From Hymenolepis diminuta (Eukaryota > Platyhelminthes > Cestoda > Cyclophyllidea > Hymenolepididae): a stretch of 64,000 bases of DNA. The DNA is taken from the NCBI GenBank assembly GCA_900708905.1, contig CAADRB010000015.1:417444-481443 (forward strand). The letters run 5' to 3'. Position 1 is the stretch's first letter; every line of letters begins with the position of its first letter. A program made the translations under genes and the position numbers. Positions 1 through 13,914 of the stretch are shown here, in pieces. The notes under the pieces were generated by a model, which was not told the DNA's origin, searched no databases, and saw only the letters and a list, made by a program, of their open reading frames with translations.

Positions 1-879
1 TGGTGTACTCGTGACGGTCTTCAAAAAAATAATTAAGTTGCTTTAATTGAAAACCCTCTATTTGGTCATCTCTTTGATAATTAGGAATTAGCTTCGTTCG
101 ATTAGCTCTTCCTAATGCTGACAGAGATGGTCATTAGTAGGCCGAGAACTGAAAGCTTGGGGATGACGCAAAGATCACCCTGAGGCTTCTTAATTATCTG
201 TCCTAAACATACTTAAATTAATACACCTGTTTGGGAGACCTAATAGTGGGGTACGTTGGGGTTCCGTTTAACATAGTTGTAATAAACAGTAATTGCTGTC
301 TGAGTGTAAAGTGAAATATTTAGGACACACTTCGAGTTCTACTTTTATTGCCGTATAGGGTTGCTAATTCGAGATATCGATGTAAGATAAAATGGGTGAT
401 AAGTGAAGAACTCTAGCCGTTTTAAGTGTTTAAATTTCGGGAGTCATCTTTTCGAGAGCAGAGATGGTTGAGGATCATTAGAGAAGTATGATGTGCAGAT
501 CGATACAAAAGACGACTGAGAATTAACATGTGAGATTCGACATTATATACGCTCTTCCCGTGTCTATTTTTTTTTATTAAAACAGGTGAGCTAAATTGTT
601 TGAAAATCGGACACTGCATCTTAATCCTCCTATAGTTGTTAGAAAATCAGCGACCGCTTCTGAGTAGAAGGAAAATACCTAGGGCATATTATTTGTTACA
701 TGTTTTAGACAAAAAGGAGGATAACATGTTCACTTCAAGGAGAAGTAGTAAATATGACTAAAGATAATGGTGCATTGCTCTAATGTTTTTTTTGAAAAAG
801 GGTATTTATAAAATTAGATCCAGGGTTTTCTAAATTCCTTTTAATCATCTAAACATTAATCTGTTGGAGTTTGAGTAAC
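1..879. other. Featureless AT-rich intergenic DNA
   Basis: Only short ORFs with repeat-like or random composition are present. No splice-site pairs, RNA genes or recognisable repeat blocks were seen. Confidence 0.5.
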
Positions 880-1205
880 AACTAGCGGCTAGCAACTAAT
901 AACTGACAACACCAACAACGGTGAACAATTTGCAGCATTTAATGATCTAACAACACCAATGTTTCATTAGGCCAAAATGTATTGGATGAGCCGCAATAAA
1001 GGATTCGAGAGAGTAAGAGAATTGATGAACAAAGGCAATTAGAAGGCAGTGTAGAAGTATGTCTGACAAGCGAATATCTGTGGGTGTGTGTGTGTACGGG
1101 CATTGAAAAGCAGTTTTATGAATCACTTGGGCGAGGACGAGCGTGAGGACATGAGCGCAGATGTACTTCTAATGAGACGAGACGGTTATAGAAAAGGAGG
1201 GATAA
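880..1205 (+). repeat. Dispersed repeat family A, copy 1
   Basis: This shares, in order, an AACAACACCAA-type head, GGCCAAAATGTATTG, GAGGATTC, a purine-rich (GAGA)-like block, a TGTGTGTG/TGCGTGTG stretch, AGTCATTTGGGC, GAGGAC and AATGA(A/G)A(C/T)G(A/G)GACGG with the copies at 13.9, 46.1 and 60.1 kb. The (TG)n at about 1080-1096 is part of the repeat. Similarity fades after the AAAAGGAGGGA near 1200. No protein is conserved among copies. Confidence 0.65.
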
Positions 1206-2799
1206 CATGAACAGATAGAATGGTTCCGACATCGCTGTGGGGAAACCGAGCCCTTACAACGCTTATTCAAGGGTCACTTAATTAGCTTATTCCGATAAAA
1301 TAAACGGCTTGAGGACACAATGTTTATCCACAGGGCGCTTGAGGTTATAGTAGGGTCAACCCCTTCAAACACAACTGTGGGGCCGAGATAATTAGGTCTC
1401 AGGGCTTATTGATGACATAGATGAAAATTTCGAAGACGCGTGGCGATTCATCCTTCAAACCTGTTTTTCTTTACATATGAGGCTGAACAAACGTACCTAG
1501 CGTTCGGTCACCTCACACCGCAAAATGATATGTCGAAAAGAATCGTCACCGCACAATGGTAGAACAAGTGCTTCGGTTCCTCACTAACCGAAAAGCTCTG
1601 ACTTGATTATTCGTTAGTCAATACCGTAATATTTTAACGCATCATAATTTAAAGCGATAAATGATAGAAACATTATTATCAACATTGAAGAGTTAGCGTA
1701 GGCTTCTGGGATTATTAAATCAAGATTCAGGGTTACAAAGTCTGAGATTTGAATGTCTAATTTTGATAGTTTATGTCAATCAATATGGAATATGACGTTC
1801 CCTACCATATGTTCTTCCTCTCTTCCTCTTTCTTTCTGAATGTTGGAATATACCATCCTTCACTGCGCTTGGAAAACATTACTATTACAGTCATTAGAGT
1901 CGGCACTTCATAGCGGATCTTTGTCGGTGTTTTTATCCTTGATTGGTATCATTACGACGAAAAAAAAAATATTTACTGCATCTCAACGTCGAGCTTTAAA
2001 CGCTTTCTGGCAATCAACCCGTTTACCCATGGAACGGATTTATTTACATGCCTAAACACACCCATTACCGGAGGCTTGAGAAGCCAATTTCGCCTGTTTC
2101 GCTTACGATAGTGTTTACTTACCTGCGAAAATGAGAAAATTATTGCTGATTTTAGTGAGTTCTAGATGCACTCTGGCCTTTGAAGTGTTTTGGAATGAAT
2201 GTTCCATTATTCTTGAGCAGGTAGAAAAAAATTTATATAAATTATTTGTCTTAGAAAAAATAAAAAAATATAATGATCAATTATAATATGTAAATTCACC
2301 ATTATGGACTGCTTCAGATACATTTAGGAAATTTTCTCTAATATGTGACTGAGAGACGAAAATTGAAGATAAATCCAAAAATATACAAACAACTGCTATT
2401 AGATATAAGAATACATTAAAATTCAGTTAATCAAGTGCAACCTCCGATAGCTCATATTTTATCTGAGGACTATTTATTTGGTATGTGGAAACTGACGAAA
2501 TCCTCTAATTACAACAGTAATCACTATGCGCAAGATGAGAAAAGAAACCATTGCATTCCTCTATTCAAATAGTAGGGAAGAGTACTGGACGAAACAAATT
2601 CGAATTATGACATTTAGTTAGGTGTACAGCTAATAAAGAGGATAGCGATGTTCAAATAGAAAGAATCTAGGTAGAATAAGTGTAACGATTTGACATGAGT
2701 TAAACAAATAAGGAAACAAACAAACAGATACGTTGCACAGAGAAGGCAAGGTTTAATCGCATATTATAACTTCTAAGCCCTCTTAGGAGAGCTTTTTCT
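1206..2799. other. Intergenic DNA between repeat copies
   Basis: This is moderately GC at 1.2-1.6 kb and AT-rich afterwards. The start may contain the far end of the adjacent family A copy. No supported gene. Confidence 0.4.
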
Positions 2800-3000
2800 C
2801 CAACGCTCATCCTTTGCAGAGGTGAAACGTCAAAGTGCCTCCATGGTGAGAAGCTCGAATTCCACCACTCCTTTTATTAGTCGGACGCAACTAGTGCGGT
2901 TGGCCATTCCACACACTGGGTGTGCACCTATGGAAATCGAACCCGTGATCACTAACCCCACAGATGGGTACGTTCATTGCAGGGCCACCGGGGCACAAAA
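2800..3000 (-). repeat. tRNA-derived SINE-like repeat (family C), copy 1
   Basis: On the minus strand a Pol III B-box-like GGGTTCGATTTCC is followed by ATAGGTGCACACCCAGTG, GTGGAATGGCCAACC, CGACTAATAAAAGGAGTGG and GAATTCGAGCTTCTCACC. This order of blocks recurs at seven other places in the window. Confidence 0.65.
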
Positions 3001-4099
3001 AGAGGATAGAAATTGAACTTAATCTGTGGATTTCTTAGAAAAGGGGGAATATTCGAAATAATTTTCTTTGCTTTTTATTTGCCTTGTTAATTACCATATA
3101 GGGTAACTTACAATTTACTGCTCAAATTATGCTTTAATGACAACAAGAAAAGTAGGCATGGCAACATCAATAAAATGGAGACTAATATAATTGGTCGTAA
3201 ACGCAAGGAAAGAATGTTTAAAATTTTTAGTTGCTTTTGGAGAAGTGCTGAGTTTATGATGCTCACGATTATGAAATTGCTAGCTCTCACCATGTATGTT
3301 GTTTGTGTCAATGAACTCAATTCAGGACGCGGCATTTGGTTGAATGACACGAAATAGTCGAGGTACCTTGGTGAAGAAGTTGAAATAATTCAAGTTTATA
3401 CAAATCATTATTGGTGGTTGATTCATCAGCTAATATGGAACTGACGAGGAAAACATGAAATAATGATAAATAAATGGACTAACAAATATCATAATTCCTT
3501 CCTCATTAATAACTCGAGTCTTTTATGACGAAATTATTTTATGTCATTGAACTTCGTTTGAGAGTGGATAATTTGACAACTTCTCTATGATTGAAAGGGA
3601 TTTTAGATAGGACTAAAGATTTAGCTAATAAACATCAAAATAGACCATTACACCAACAATATTTTATATTTAATCAACTGTTACTACAAAGAATGCTGAA
3701 AAATCTCGAAAAAAGAATATTATGCAGCTGCATGCGCACTGCAAACACAATAGATGTAGATTTGATTATGATCCAGTAACAATAAAATAAATCAAAGCTA
3801 ATTAAGTTTCGATTCCTAATTATTTTAAGAAGTTAATAAGTCTATCTTTAAGGACATATTCTCGGAAAAAATATTGAACACTAAAGGAAATTAATATTTG
3901 GCTTTTCAAGCTTCCTTATTTTACTTGAGGGCGTCAACCCGTTGTTCTTAAGATAGCCATCAATTTCCCCCAAGCGGTACTAAATGCAACCACTTTATTT
4001 TCGATTTCTTTCAAATTGCAAAGTCCCTATGCTATATTCCTGGCATAGTGGATACGAATACACCCATAAACCTAGGGCTCAAATCCTGATGAATTCAAA

Positions 4100-4470
4100 A
4101 CTTAAATGTAAGATTCATGATGCCTTGACACTAATTGTGGAGTTCACAATGCTACCAAGCCTGATCAGGGGAACCTCACGCGCGCTAGAACATTCTGGAA
4201 AGTGCGGAATGTTACCGATCGCGTAGCGAACAAGCACGGACATGTGTGCAGAGGCCTCCTCAGCCAATCAGCCAATCCCTAGCATTGTTGGTATTTAATG
4301 ACTAAGCTTTTGGCAACGAGCCATAGCTGAGCAATAAACGCTCTCCACTCAACATCCTTCTTGTTCTTACCGCTCTGGACATAGCCTAGGTAATTTTGGG
4401 AGCAAATTTATAATAGTGGACTCTGCTAGAAGCTAATTGGACTGTTTATTTAAGTGTAGCGAAAGGGCTT
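4100..4470 (-). repeat. Dispersed repeat family B, copy 1 (inverted partner of 5.8-6.2 kb)
   Basis: The reverse complement aligns over about 350 bp with 5820-6235. Shared blocks include GAGTGGAGAGCGTTTATTG, AAAGCTTAGTCATTAAATAC, GATTGGCTGATTGGCTG, TCTGCACACA, TTCTAGCGCGCGTGA and TTGTGAACTCC. The unit is much GC-richer than its flanks and carries paired CCAAT/ATTGG motifs. Confidence 0.7.
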
Positions 4471-4789
4471 ATTGTCCACATATTTTTTACGACTCTTTAC
4501 CTCACGTCAAATGTTAACCCATATCAAATCATTCACTATTTCTATGTTTAGATGCTTCTCAATTATTAAAATTTGCTAGACTATTTTTACCATGTGTATT
4601 TACTGTAATTTCAATGACATTACTACAGCTATTGGTCGGACGCTGCTGATTCCTGCTAGCTTAAAAATCCTCCCATTGGATACAACAAAGTTGCAAAGAA
4701 GAAAGAGGCAATGCAACTACTCTTCTTATTTTTGGCGCTGGTCGATGTGTGTTTTCATACAATTATTCCGGATTCAAGGCAACAATTTT

Positions 4790-5110
4790 TAATTGTGGGA
4801 AGCAACTGACATCAAATAACAGTGAGTAAATGATAATGGAGAGAGGATCAAAAAGATACAGAGAGTAACGTCAAGATATCAAAAAGTATTAGTTCATTTG
4901 ATTTTGGACTCGGGTTACACAACATTTACTGAATTGTCAGTCCAAGTTCCAAATTCTTATCTTACGAATCTTCCCCTATATTGCGGCAAATGATTGTCTA
5001 CGATATTCAGTGCTTTGTGACAGGTATGTTAAACGTATGTTAAATTTTGCTGTCTAAATGTTTCAATCGATAAATTTAGCGGCATTACTGTAAATATTAT
5101 ACGGATATTC
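4790..5110 (+). repeat. Dispersed repeat family D, copy 1
   Basis: GAGAGGATCAAAAAGATA, AAAAAGTATTAGTTCATTTG, ATTTTGGACTCGGG and CTACGATATTCAGTGC align in order with the copies at 24.7, 47.1, 50.7 and 54.8 kb. Outside those blocks the copies are very diverged. Confidence 0.5.
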
Positions 5111-5814
5111 GCGAGAAAGCAATATAAGATCAGTTTTTTTAAATATTGAAAGAACGGTGTTTTTTAGGCTCGTCTATTAAACTTGATGAGAAAAGTCGAT
5201 ATATTTAAAAAGTGAATGTGGGTATGTGCTTAAGAATGTGAGTTTCACCCTTTTTATTTCTAATGATAAGGTGAAATAAGCTAAAATATCATTAAACAAG
5301 CCTTTCTAAACGGCGCTAATTTTAAGCAAAATTAGCATTTTTGAAAGCTCAATCTCTTGTTACATCTCGAATATTAGACTTTTCACAGTCATGTCAAATT
5401 TTTATCCGATGACTCTGGAGCCCAGACAAAATAGGACTCTCCTGATTCTCTGACTTTCACATCTGATTTCCCTACTCCCGCTCAAAACTGAGTTATCTTC
5501 CACTTTCTGCGTGCTTGACTATTTCCACATGATTAAAAGTTATAAAACACTTATGCTTTGTCAAAGGAAATAAGAAAAATTAAGTTATTTAATAAATCAA
5601 CGGAGAGAATCTCTCTTTAATTATCGATTGCATGTCTATAAAAAAGAAATTAATTTATAACTCTCATCTTTGAAGACAGACCTCTTGGGACATTTCTTTA
5701 AGTAGGCTGAACTACCTGATCAATTGCTGATGGCTATTGTTCGTAAAAATCTAAATTCTTAGTGAAAAATGTGGCTAGTGTTTGAATCGAGTAAAGTTTC
5801 AAAGAAAAGAGTAG

Positions 5815-6235
5815 TGTAGCGGATGCTACACCAATAATTCTTTTGCTAAACCTAAGTAATCCTCCTAGCAGTCCAAATAGCCTCTAGTAGAGTCCTCTAA
5901 TACCAATTCACTCCCAAACTAGCTAAGCTATGCCCAAAATGGTAAGAACCGGTAAGATGCTGAGTGAAGAGGGTTTATTGACCACTTCGTTGTTTCTTTT
6001 CGTAAAAGCTTAGCCATTAAATACAAAACCATGCTGGGCTGCCGGGATCTTGATTGCTGATTGGTTGGGCAGGTCTCTGCACACACGGCCGCGCTTGATC
6101 TCAACGTGACCGGTTACATGGCCGCACTTCCCGTGGTGAGTTCTAGCGCACGTGATCCAATCAGTCTTGTTAGCGTTGTGAACCCCACAGTAGACTTAAT
6201 ATAAGGAGTTATAGAATACCTCTATAATACAGTCG
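5815..6235 (+). repeat. Dispersed repeat family B, copy 2
   Basis: Shared blocks in the opposite orientation to 4100-4470 include GAGTGAAGAGGGTTTATTG, AAAGCTTAGCCATTAAATAC, GCTGATTGGTTGGGCAGG, TCTGCACACACGG, TTCTAGCGCACGTGA and TTGTGAACCCC. It begins with a short TAGTGTAGCGGATGCTACAC palindromic stretch near 5814-5833. The two copies could snap back into a stem with a 1.3-kb loop. Confidence 0.7.
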
Positions 6236-6624
6236 TTTCTTCATCTTCAATTTATCTATGGGATTGGAGAATAATATAAATATTCCCACGTGTACTCAAA
6301 CATATCATTAAATTAAATGTGATGAAATACGTAAATGCCTAGACATATTACTCTTTTTAACTTTCTCATTCTTTCTAAATCTAATTGTAATTGCACGTGC
6401 ATCTGATATGTCATCAGATTAAATGCCTTGATTTTTGGTTAATCATTAAAAAAACATTTTTATATAGATAAACCGTATTTACCAATAACTAACTGTTAAA
6501 CGCATTCTGTTTGACACTAAACAGGGATCATCTAAAATCCTTGAAGGTCCTCAGTTTTGTATGACATTTTAACTTTAATTGAATTGGTAACGAAGTAGTC
6601 AACGTGAATGTCTGTTCAATCAGA

Positions 6625-6785
6625 AGTAGTAAGATAAATCCTCACTGGAAAATAATCAGTAAAGTAGGCAATCAACCGCACGGACTATCTTTATTCAATA
6701 CGAGAGGTGGTAAAAGGCGAGTTTCTCGTAATAACGCAGAGTACGATTCCCCTACCAAAGTCAAGCATTGTGGAAGTTTTCCATA
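6625..6785 (+). repeat. SINE-like repeat family C, 5'-truncated copy
   Basis: GGCAATCAACCGCACGG, ACGAGAGGTGGTAAAAGGC and GAGTTTCTCGTAATAACGC match the body of family C. The 103-codon ORF across it (6604-6915) is a by-product of the repeat. Confidence 0.5.
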
Positions 6786-8109
6786 TGGGTTTATAATCCT
6801 AAATTCAAATGAAATCTCACGCCAAGGGTTCTTTTTTGAAAAAGATATATTTATATTGAATTATTTTGTAACTGTGATTGCTCCTCAATCACTCTGTATA
6901 TTCACTTTGCGATAAGTTAGTGAATATAATATTGAAATGAATGGCCAGAGCACAATTATTAATATCTGCATTTAGGTCTGTATAAAAATACCCTGTCTGT
7001 CTAGTTGTTATTGGACGGAATCTACTCCAAACAGAGTCATGTATCTTCCCCTGCCAGTTGAAAAGATTCATTCTTTATCGAAATATTGATTGACACTTAT
7101 TAATGTTCGGCAAAATAAACTTTGAATGTTATTACCCATAGCGATTGGAGGGTATCTAAAGGTACGAAATAGTAAAATAGTAAAGAATGAAAGGGGAATC
7201 AAGTGGGAGTATAAACTGAGGTCATACATTTGAACTATTCGCTGCCTCAATAGGGGTCCAAATCACTTTGTTGTATTCAGAAGTTTCAAAAATTAATTTT
7301 CATTATTTCATCCATGGGTTTCCGGGTGGGTTCATTTCTAATGATCTCATATAGGCTCACAGTTCATAAATTGCCCAAGAATTTAGAAATTAAAATTGAG
7401 ATTTAAAAAACAGTTTTGGACATCAGACTTAACATATGATGTTTCCTCTGAACTGACTAGAGATTTAGGTAATATTGTCAAATAAATTTTTTTATCTTTT
7501 ATGGTAGGCATTCACCCAATTAATATATTCCGCTTCAGTTGCTTTGTGACTGTTGTTTTCATCTTGAAGAAATTTACCGTTATTTCTATGGATGATAGAT
7601 TTTGCTCAAACATGTTAACAGGCATATATACATTGGTCAAATGACTAAAGAAAAAAACATAAAAGAATCGTCAAACAATTTCCCTTCCTGCCTGCGTAAT
7701 GTCAAATTCATACGCTCTAGTAACTTGACCCAGCCTACGCTCTTTATCGATCCAAAAGTTTAATTTGAAAAGTTTTAGGAGTCTTGAGTTATTAAAATTC
7801 TGGAAATATTTAATTTTTCATTTTGTAATTCACTTTGTAATATCTAAATGCTCCAAAATTAAATATTTATCAATTAATCCTTCGATTTATGGGTGAGTTA
7901 ATATTGGCGATATTCGTTGACCACTTGATTCAGTTAAATGGACAACAATATTACAATTTTTCAAATGTGTCTTCCAGCAGTCATTAGTAGGTGAATATTT
8001 TAATCATAGCAAAATTTGCTAGATTTCACTTCTTTACAATTCTCTATTTTATCCCTACTGGATTATTGTACCATCCTATTAAATTATTTTATTATAATGC
8101 ACTTGGAAG

Positions 8110-8410
8110 GCAATTTTAATCGAGCAATTGCAAAGTCCAATGAGTGACATATGGAGGAGGATCAAGAAGATGGTGAAAATAAGACCTGATTATCAAAAGA
8201 GGTAAATGTAGAGTTTGGTTTTGGGTAAAACAGTATTTACTTAATGGTAAATTCAATGTAAATTAGTGTCCACAGTATCCAATACTTACAGACCGGTTGA
8301 TTGATCTGAATGGTCAGTTATAGCATTTCAATCCATTTTTCTCCAAAGGCCGAAAGAGCAGAATGTTAAGCCAGACAATGGATACTGATAAAAGCATTTA
8401 AACGTAGCTC
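8110..8410 (+). repeat. Dispersed repeat family D, copy 2
   Basis: GGAGGAGGATCAAGAAGATGG, GACCGGTTGATTGATCTGAATGGTCAG, TTTCAATCCATTTTTCTCCAAAG and GAAAGAGCAGAATGTTAAGC follow the family order. All recognised D copies are in the plus orientation. Confidence 0.5.
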
Positions 8411-10344
8411 AAGAATAAAACTTCTAATAGTATTTTGCATTACCATAGGTAGTAATGTAGCACTAAGAATGTTCCAATATAAAATATTTTTAGATTCTTA
8501 ATTGATATAATTCTGGGACTGGAGACTTAATTAAAATGCCGATAGGTTATGATTTTATTAATTTAGGATATGTATGCACTTGTATAGTGGGCGAGAGAAA
8601 CATTGCATAAAAATAATTAGAATTCATAAGAAATCGATTAAGGGATGAGCATAATAATACTGATTTTTCTCTATTGATCTATATTTCGGTATAATGAGCA
8701 TTTTAGAAAAAATACTCTATGAAGAATAGTCAGGGCTTTATGGAGAACTATAAGGAGATTGAAAAGTACCTATTTGTAAAGATACTTGAGCAATTAAATG
8801 TTCAGAAACTCTTTAAATTACTGGCACTTTAAGATGCTATGAAGTTCAAAGAATAGGAAAGATCATTAAGAAGTGTATATCTAGATCAATACGATGATCA
8901 TCAAGAAATGACATTCAAATCCAATGCCACAGATTTTGTATTGAGTTTCGAGCGATTTAAGAAACCCAAGGAGAATGCTTATGACCAATTCGAGTTTCAA
9001 ACAAAGTCTCATGCTTAGTGCACCTTTTCGCGTTCCATTAATTTAAAAATCTTATTATGAATTTGTTTGATCAAAGGACATATTATGAATGAACTAATTA
9101 TTATGGTGAAAATCTGTTCGTTCTTACTCTTACTCATTCACCTTCTTTCTACATGACTTTGATTGGTCTGAAATACAAATTGATATCATGCTTATAGAAT
9201 TTACAGTTGGCAAAATTGTCTTATTATTGCTTCCGAAATGTTTATTCAAAACAACGGCAACAATTTAAACACGTATTCGTATTTACCGATTAGAAACCCT
9301 GATTTTTCCTAATTATTTAGAAAGAAAAATTCGAATGCCTTTGTGCATATCTAGTAAAATAAAGCCAACAAGAAGGTAGAAACGCCGTGGCTGGTCTTGA
9401 TGTCACTCATTTGTTAAGGGACATATGTTCCGACACAAGAAGGAGTCGCAAACACTGAAAGCGAGTGGCAGTATATAAACATAAGTTGACTTGAAAGGAA
9501 TTAGAGATATTTCAGGCAATTCGAGGGTAGATAGTTAAATTAGATGGAAATGGAAGAAATAAAATGAGTGAATAAAATCTCTCTGAGTTCTTCTTTCTAT
9601 ATACTTCTACCAAAAACTTTAATAAATATCAAAGCGATTTCCGATAAGGCTCAAAAAGTCTCAGGTATTTTAATACAAAAGACATTTTGAAATAAAATAA
9701 ACTTAAATTTATCAATAGCACTAGGTAAGTTACAAACTAATTATAAAATTCAAGTGTATGACTATTTTGATATCTTCACTTTATACTCAACTTCTGCTCC
9801 ACTTTCCCCTTATTGGACTGCTTGGCCATCCCCTCTGCTTAGGTGCTTTTCGCGATGAAAATGGTAAATCTGTTTGCTTTACCGTGGGTTATAATATAAT
9901 AATATCCACACTACAGTAATCTAAACAAGAAATAAAGACGAAAATGTAATTTTTGACCTCGGTTATGATGTCAAATTACTGATGAATTATTTCAAGCATT
10001 CAGTCTAACTGGAATATGACCTCACCTTGAATAGGGTGTGTTTAAAATTTTTAGAGTGATCACAAGACAACTGAAATCCTAACAGGTATGAGCCTCTTAC
10101 AGTTTTGTAGACCTGCCATCTTTTCTGAACTCAGAAACAACCTAAATATAGCGCCATTGGTCCAATTATACCGGTCAGTATCGGGTTCTCCTACCTCTAA
10201 GGTCGGTCTTGCGCCTACACATTGTTGTTCTTTTTGTGATCAGTCTAGATCTGCGTAAAAACTTTCACTCTATTTTAAAATTTAATTTACTATCCGAAGT
10301 GCTGAAATATATGGGTTTTTTCGAAAATTTACTTTAATTTACAA
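8411..10344. other. Intergenic DNA with no supported feature
   Basis: AT-rich with short random ORFs. A somewhat GC-richer patch near 9360-9480 contains no open frame of note. Confidence 0.4.
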
Positions 10345-10575
10345 GTGTTTATGAAAAATGAGCGTTGTCAATGCATTTCACCACTTTCACCTTTTGCACT
10401 TCCCTATCTGCTTATCTACTTGTGTTGCACATTATTCGGTTTTATTACAATCTGCAAAGATTCATTTTTTCTTTCTCTCACAATTTTCAACCCTCCTTCA
10501 CTTTTTTGCAGTTGTACACATATTCTCTCCTCAATTCTTGATGTTTTGTTTCGGAAAAGCTGTTACCTTCTGTGT
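10345..10575 (-). repeat. Dispersed repeat family A, partial inverted copy
   Basis: On the minus strand, AACAGCTTTTCCGAAACAAAACATCAAGAATTGA and the following GAGA-rich block align with the head of the other family A copies. On the plus strand this gives a T/C-rich ORF that is a by-product. The distal half of the family is missing. Confidence 0.5.
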
Positions 10576-13500
10576 CATCTGAAATATATTTAGTAACAAA
10601 CAGGGACCTATCTTAGCATAACAAAGTTGCGGTTTCATAAATTTTGGCGACATTAGCTTCTACTGTGTACAGGAAGGTACAGAACCTCGAGTTTAATAGG
10701 TATAAACAAATAAATCATTGAGTTCTCAACAACTAACTTGCGCGAACTATGCGTGAAAAGTTAACGAATAAGAAATTTCTCTTCCTAAGTGAGTTTTTGT
10801 TGCGGAAAGAATTAATTGTGCGCTTTTTTTTCAAAACATCGATTGTTAAACACAGATTAATGCCAACTTTCATTTAAAAATCAAACTCCAATAGTATCTA
10901 CGAAACTAGGCTCTAACTAAATTTATTTAACTTAAATATGCCATCTCAAGGTATTTTAAAAAGAAAACCTCTAAGCGCAGTTCGAGCTTTGGAGGAACAT
11001 TTTTTCATGACTTAAGACCTCAAATCTTACCCTCATACTACTTTAGTAAGTGTAATGCTGAAAGAAATACGTTTCTAGTAGGCACTAACAGATAACTTAA
11101 TTCTGATCAAATTGACTAGATATAATTAATTCCATAGATAATTGAAAATTTTTATAATTCCTAATGATCCTTTGAATAAATAAGTGGGCAGATAAAAAGA
11201 TATGTTGTTTTTCATTGACACCTCAATAGTAATAGAGAAAAACGAAAATACAGTACACGTATTTTTTTTAGTTCAACTGCGTGTCGATTTTAAAGTTATG
11301 GTCAGTAGCTTTCCCTACTTTGTTTACTCAAGTGGAAACGAGCTTTTAGTACTGCTGATTTTGGCAACAGGTCAGATCAATGTAGCGGGAAGAAATGTTC
11401 AAAGTTTTAAGTGACTATGTCACTACGAGTTATAAAGGGTACTATTATGATGGCCGATGAAGAGTAATCTCCCATGAAATAAAATCGGGTAAGATGACTT
11501 TCCTTTGTAGTTTTTAGGCATTTTTTTTCGACAGTTAAAGTAAGAATTTCCTACGAATTCCCTGTTTTACGCAAATGAATATTTAAGGTTATCTCATGAG
11601 ATTTTTTAGTCCACGGTAAAGAAGAATAGTTGAAAATTTTATTTATTTGACAGCATCTAAACATGGGGAACGGCAAAATAAACTAACAAGGGATAAAGTG
11701 GCCGAATGGAGGTATTTCATTTGAATTCTACATTTAGCAGGTCGTTGACTTTTACTAAATGGATAGTTTACAACGACATGCCCAGATATTCCATATTTAT
11801 TTGCCCTAATAGTGTCCCCTTCTTTCTCTTAACAAGGCGAAGGAGGTTTGCTATTTTTAATCATAAGGAAATATATTATACAACGAACAGATGAGTAACC
11901 TAACTAGAAGTAAATGTGAATTTGAGGGGTGGTAGGGAATAAGTCAGGATATCCAGAGGGACGTTCTTAATAATAAGTCTGGATTCTCCGCGCCATTCAT
12001 TGTTTGCTTAATGCGTATAGCGCGCTGCCTCATACCCTAATATTATTTAAGTTTGGATTTTCTGATTCGATTTCTGGATCATTTATTAAATTCATTGCAG
12101 CAAATCTAATGTCAATGATTAGTTAATTAAATTAAGCTATACATCATACCATTTCAATGCAGTTTTCTCATAAAATAGCCAAGAGCAGTCAAATGGTACC
12201 GTCTACGATGATTTAGAATGATAATGCAAATCAAGCAATTTGATTTCGAAATAAACAATTCATTTCTAACTGTCTGACATTTTACTACTAAGTTCTAATC
12301 ATTCCAAACTTTACGAAATCGCTTTAACAAAAATATTAGTAAATCACACAAGCACTTTTTAGCAGTTTTGACTGAATCATTCAATTAAGTTCATTCAGGC
12401 CATTTCTTCCTTCTCTGCTGTTTCACTTTCCAGGTGGTCCTTTGACAGGAAAACTTTTACTACAAAGGAAGTATTTTGAGCATCAACATTACAACTCTTC
12501 AGTATACGTGTAAGGTAAATTTAAAATAAAAAGAATAATATTCAGTGATGTTGTGTTAATAACAGGGGAGGACAGAAAAATGCTCAATTTCGGATAGACG
12601 GAAACTCAGCTGGTAAACTGCTGATTTAATCATCTTTTCCGTACTGAGCGCCTTCCTCGAATAAGACCTTGAATTTTCCTAAAACGTATATAAATAAATA
12701 ATTATCAGACCACATTATTAACGGCCATAAAATAAAAATAGCACATGGAACTTTGTACAGTCAAAATTTCTAATTAAATTCGATTTCTCTGGAACATTTT
12801 TAAGCAAGCCATTTCCATAAATAATCCAAAACTCTTTGGATAAAAAATTAGTCTACGCACAAATATTAATGACATTTTTGCATGAGAAACTCTATCAGGA
12901 ATGTATAATTAATGTCAGAAAGATGCTGGCGCATTAATTTGTGCACCAGTAAACTCAAAAGACTCGTTTCTGACATGCTGAAAGGTGCCAAATGCAATGA
13001 CTAGCTGTGAAATTTAGAACTAATAAAGATGGGAATGATTTTGAATTTTTAAACCCAAACATGCTGAATAGTTAATTAAATGCTCGACTATTTCAGTGTG
13101 TTGAAAATTACAACGTTTTAAAATCAGTGGAAATTAGCGTTTTTATTTCGTCCATGCTGACTTACCTACCAAGAGAAATTGTTTTTTTTTCATTCCTAAA
13201 AATACTCCCACAAATAGGATCGAATTTATCTTTAGTTTCTGAGTTTAATTTTTGCTAATTGAACTCATATTTAATAGGACATATACCCCATTATTAACGA
13301 TAATAACAATTGAAGGGTCGACCAGATCGATACGAAAATGCGGTCAAGTGTATCAATAAATAAATTACTTACAGATAAATTGCAGATATCAAATGATTAG
13401 AAAAGTCGCTGAAAAAATTTCAAGTGAATTGATGAAGCACATACCCTAATCATAGTAATTATGTGTATATGTAAAGAGTGAGATTGTCGAATAAATCACA

Positions 13501-13914
13501 CCGGCCAGTTCCATTGTCAGTCAATCGAATCTGTCTTCCTGCTTTATTACATGACTACTAAAGAGTCATTAAAATTAAAAAAATCACTGGGGCCAGTAGT
13601 AAACGTTAAGCAGTACCTATGACAGACATGAAAATGAAAGTTGCCTAATCCTATAGTTCATAACTCTGAAAGTATATCAGAATTCGAAATTTTTGAAAAT
13701 AATCTCGAGACTTCCGAAAGTTAATGAATAATGATACGCTCCCCCATTCTTGATATTTTTAATACTATTGGACAAATATATATTTCACGTATTTATTTGC
13801 CTATATGCTCTATAAATAAGCCCTAAAATCATTTAATGCCTTCCACTATTAATAGCGGCGTTAATGGGATTAGAGTAAGACGATGAACTGTTTTAGATTG
13901 TAGAAATTCAAACT
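10576..13914. other. Intergenic DNA with no supported feature
   Basis: Uniformly AT-rich. ORFs at 11.2 and 11.7 kb are under 71 codons, show no family motif and lack neighbouring splice structure. Confidence 0.4.

Noticed and set aside
6604..6915. 103-codon plus-strand ORF
   Set aside because: It overlaps a SINE-like family C copy and shows no conserved protein feature.
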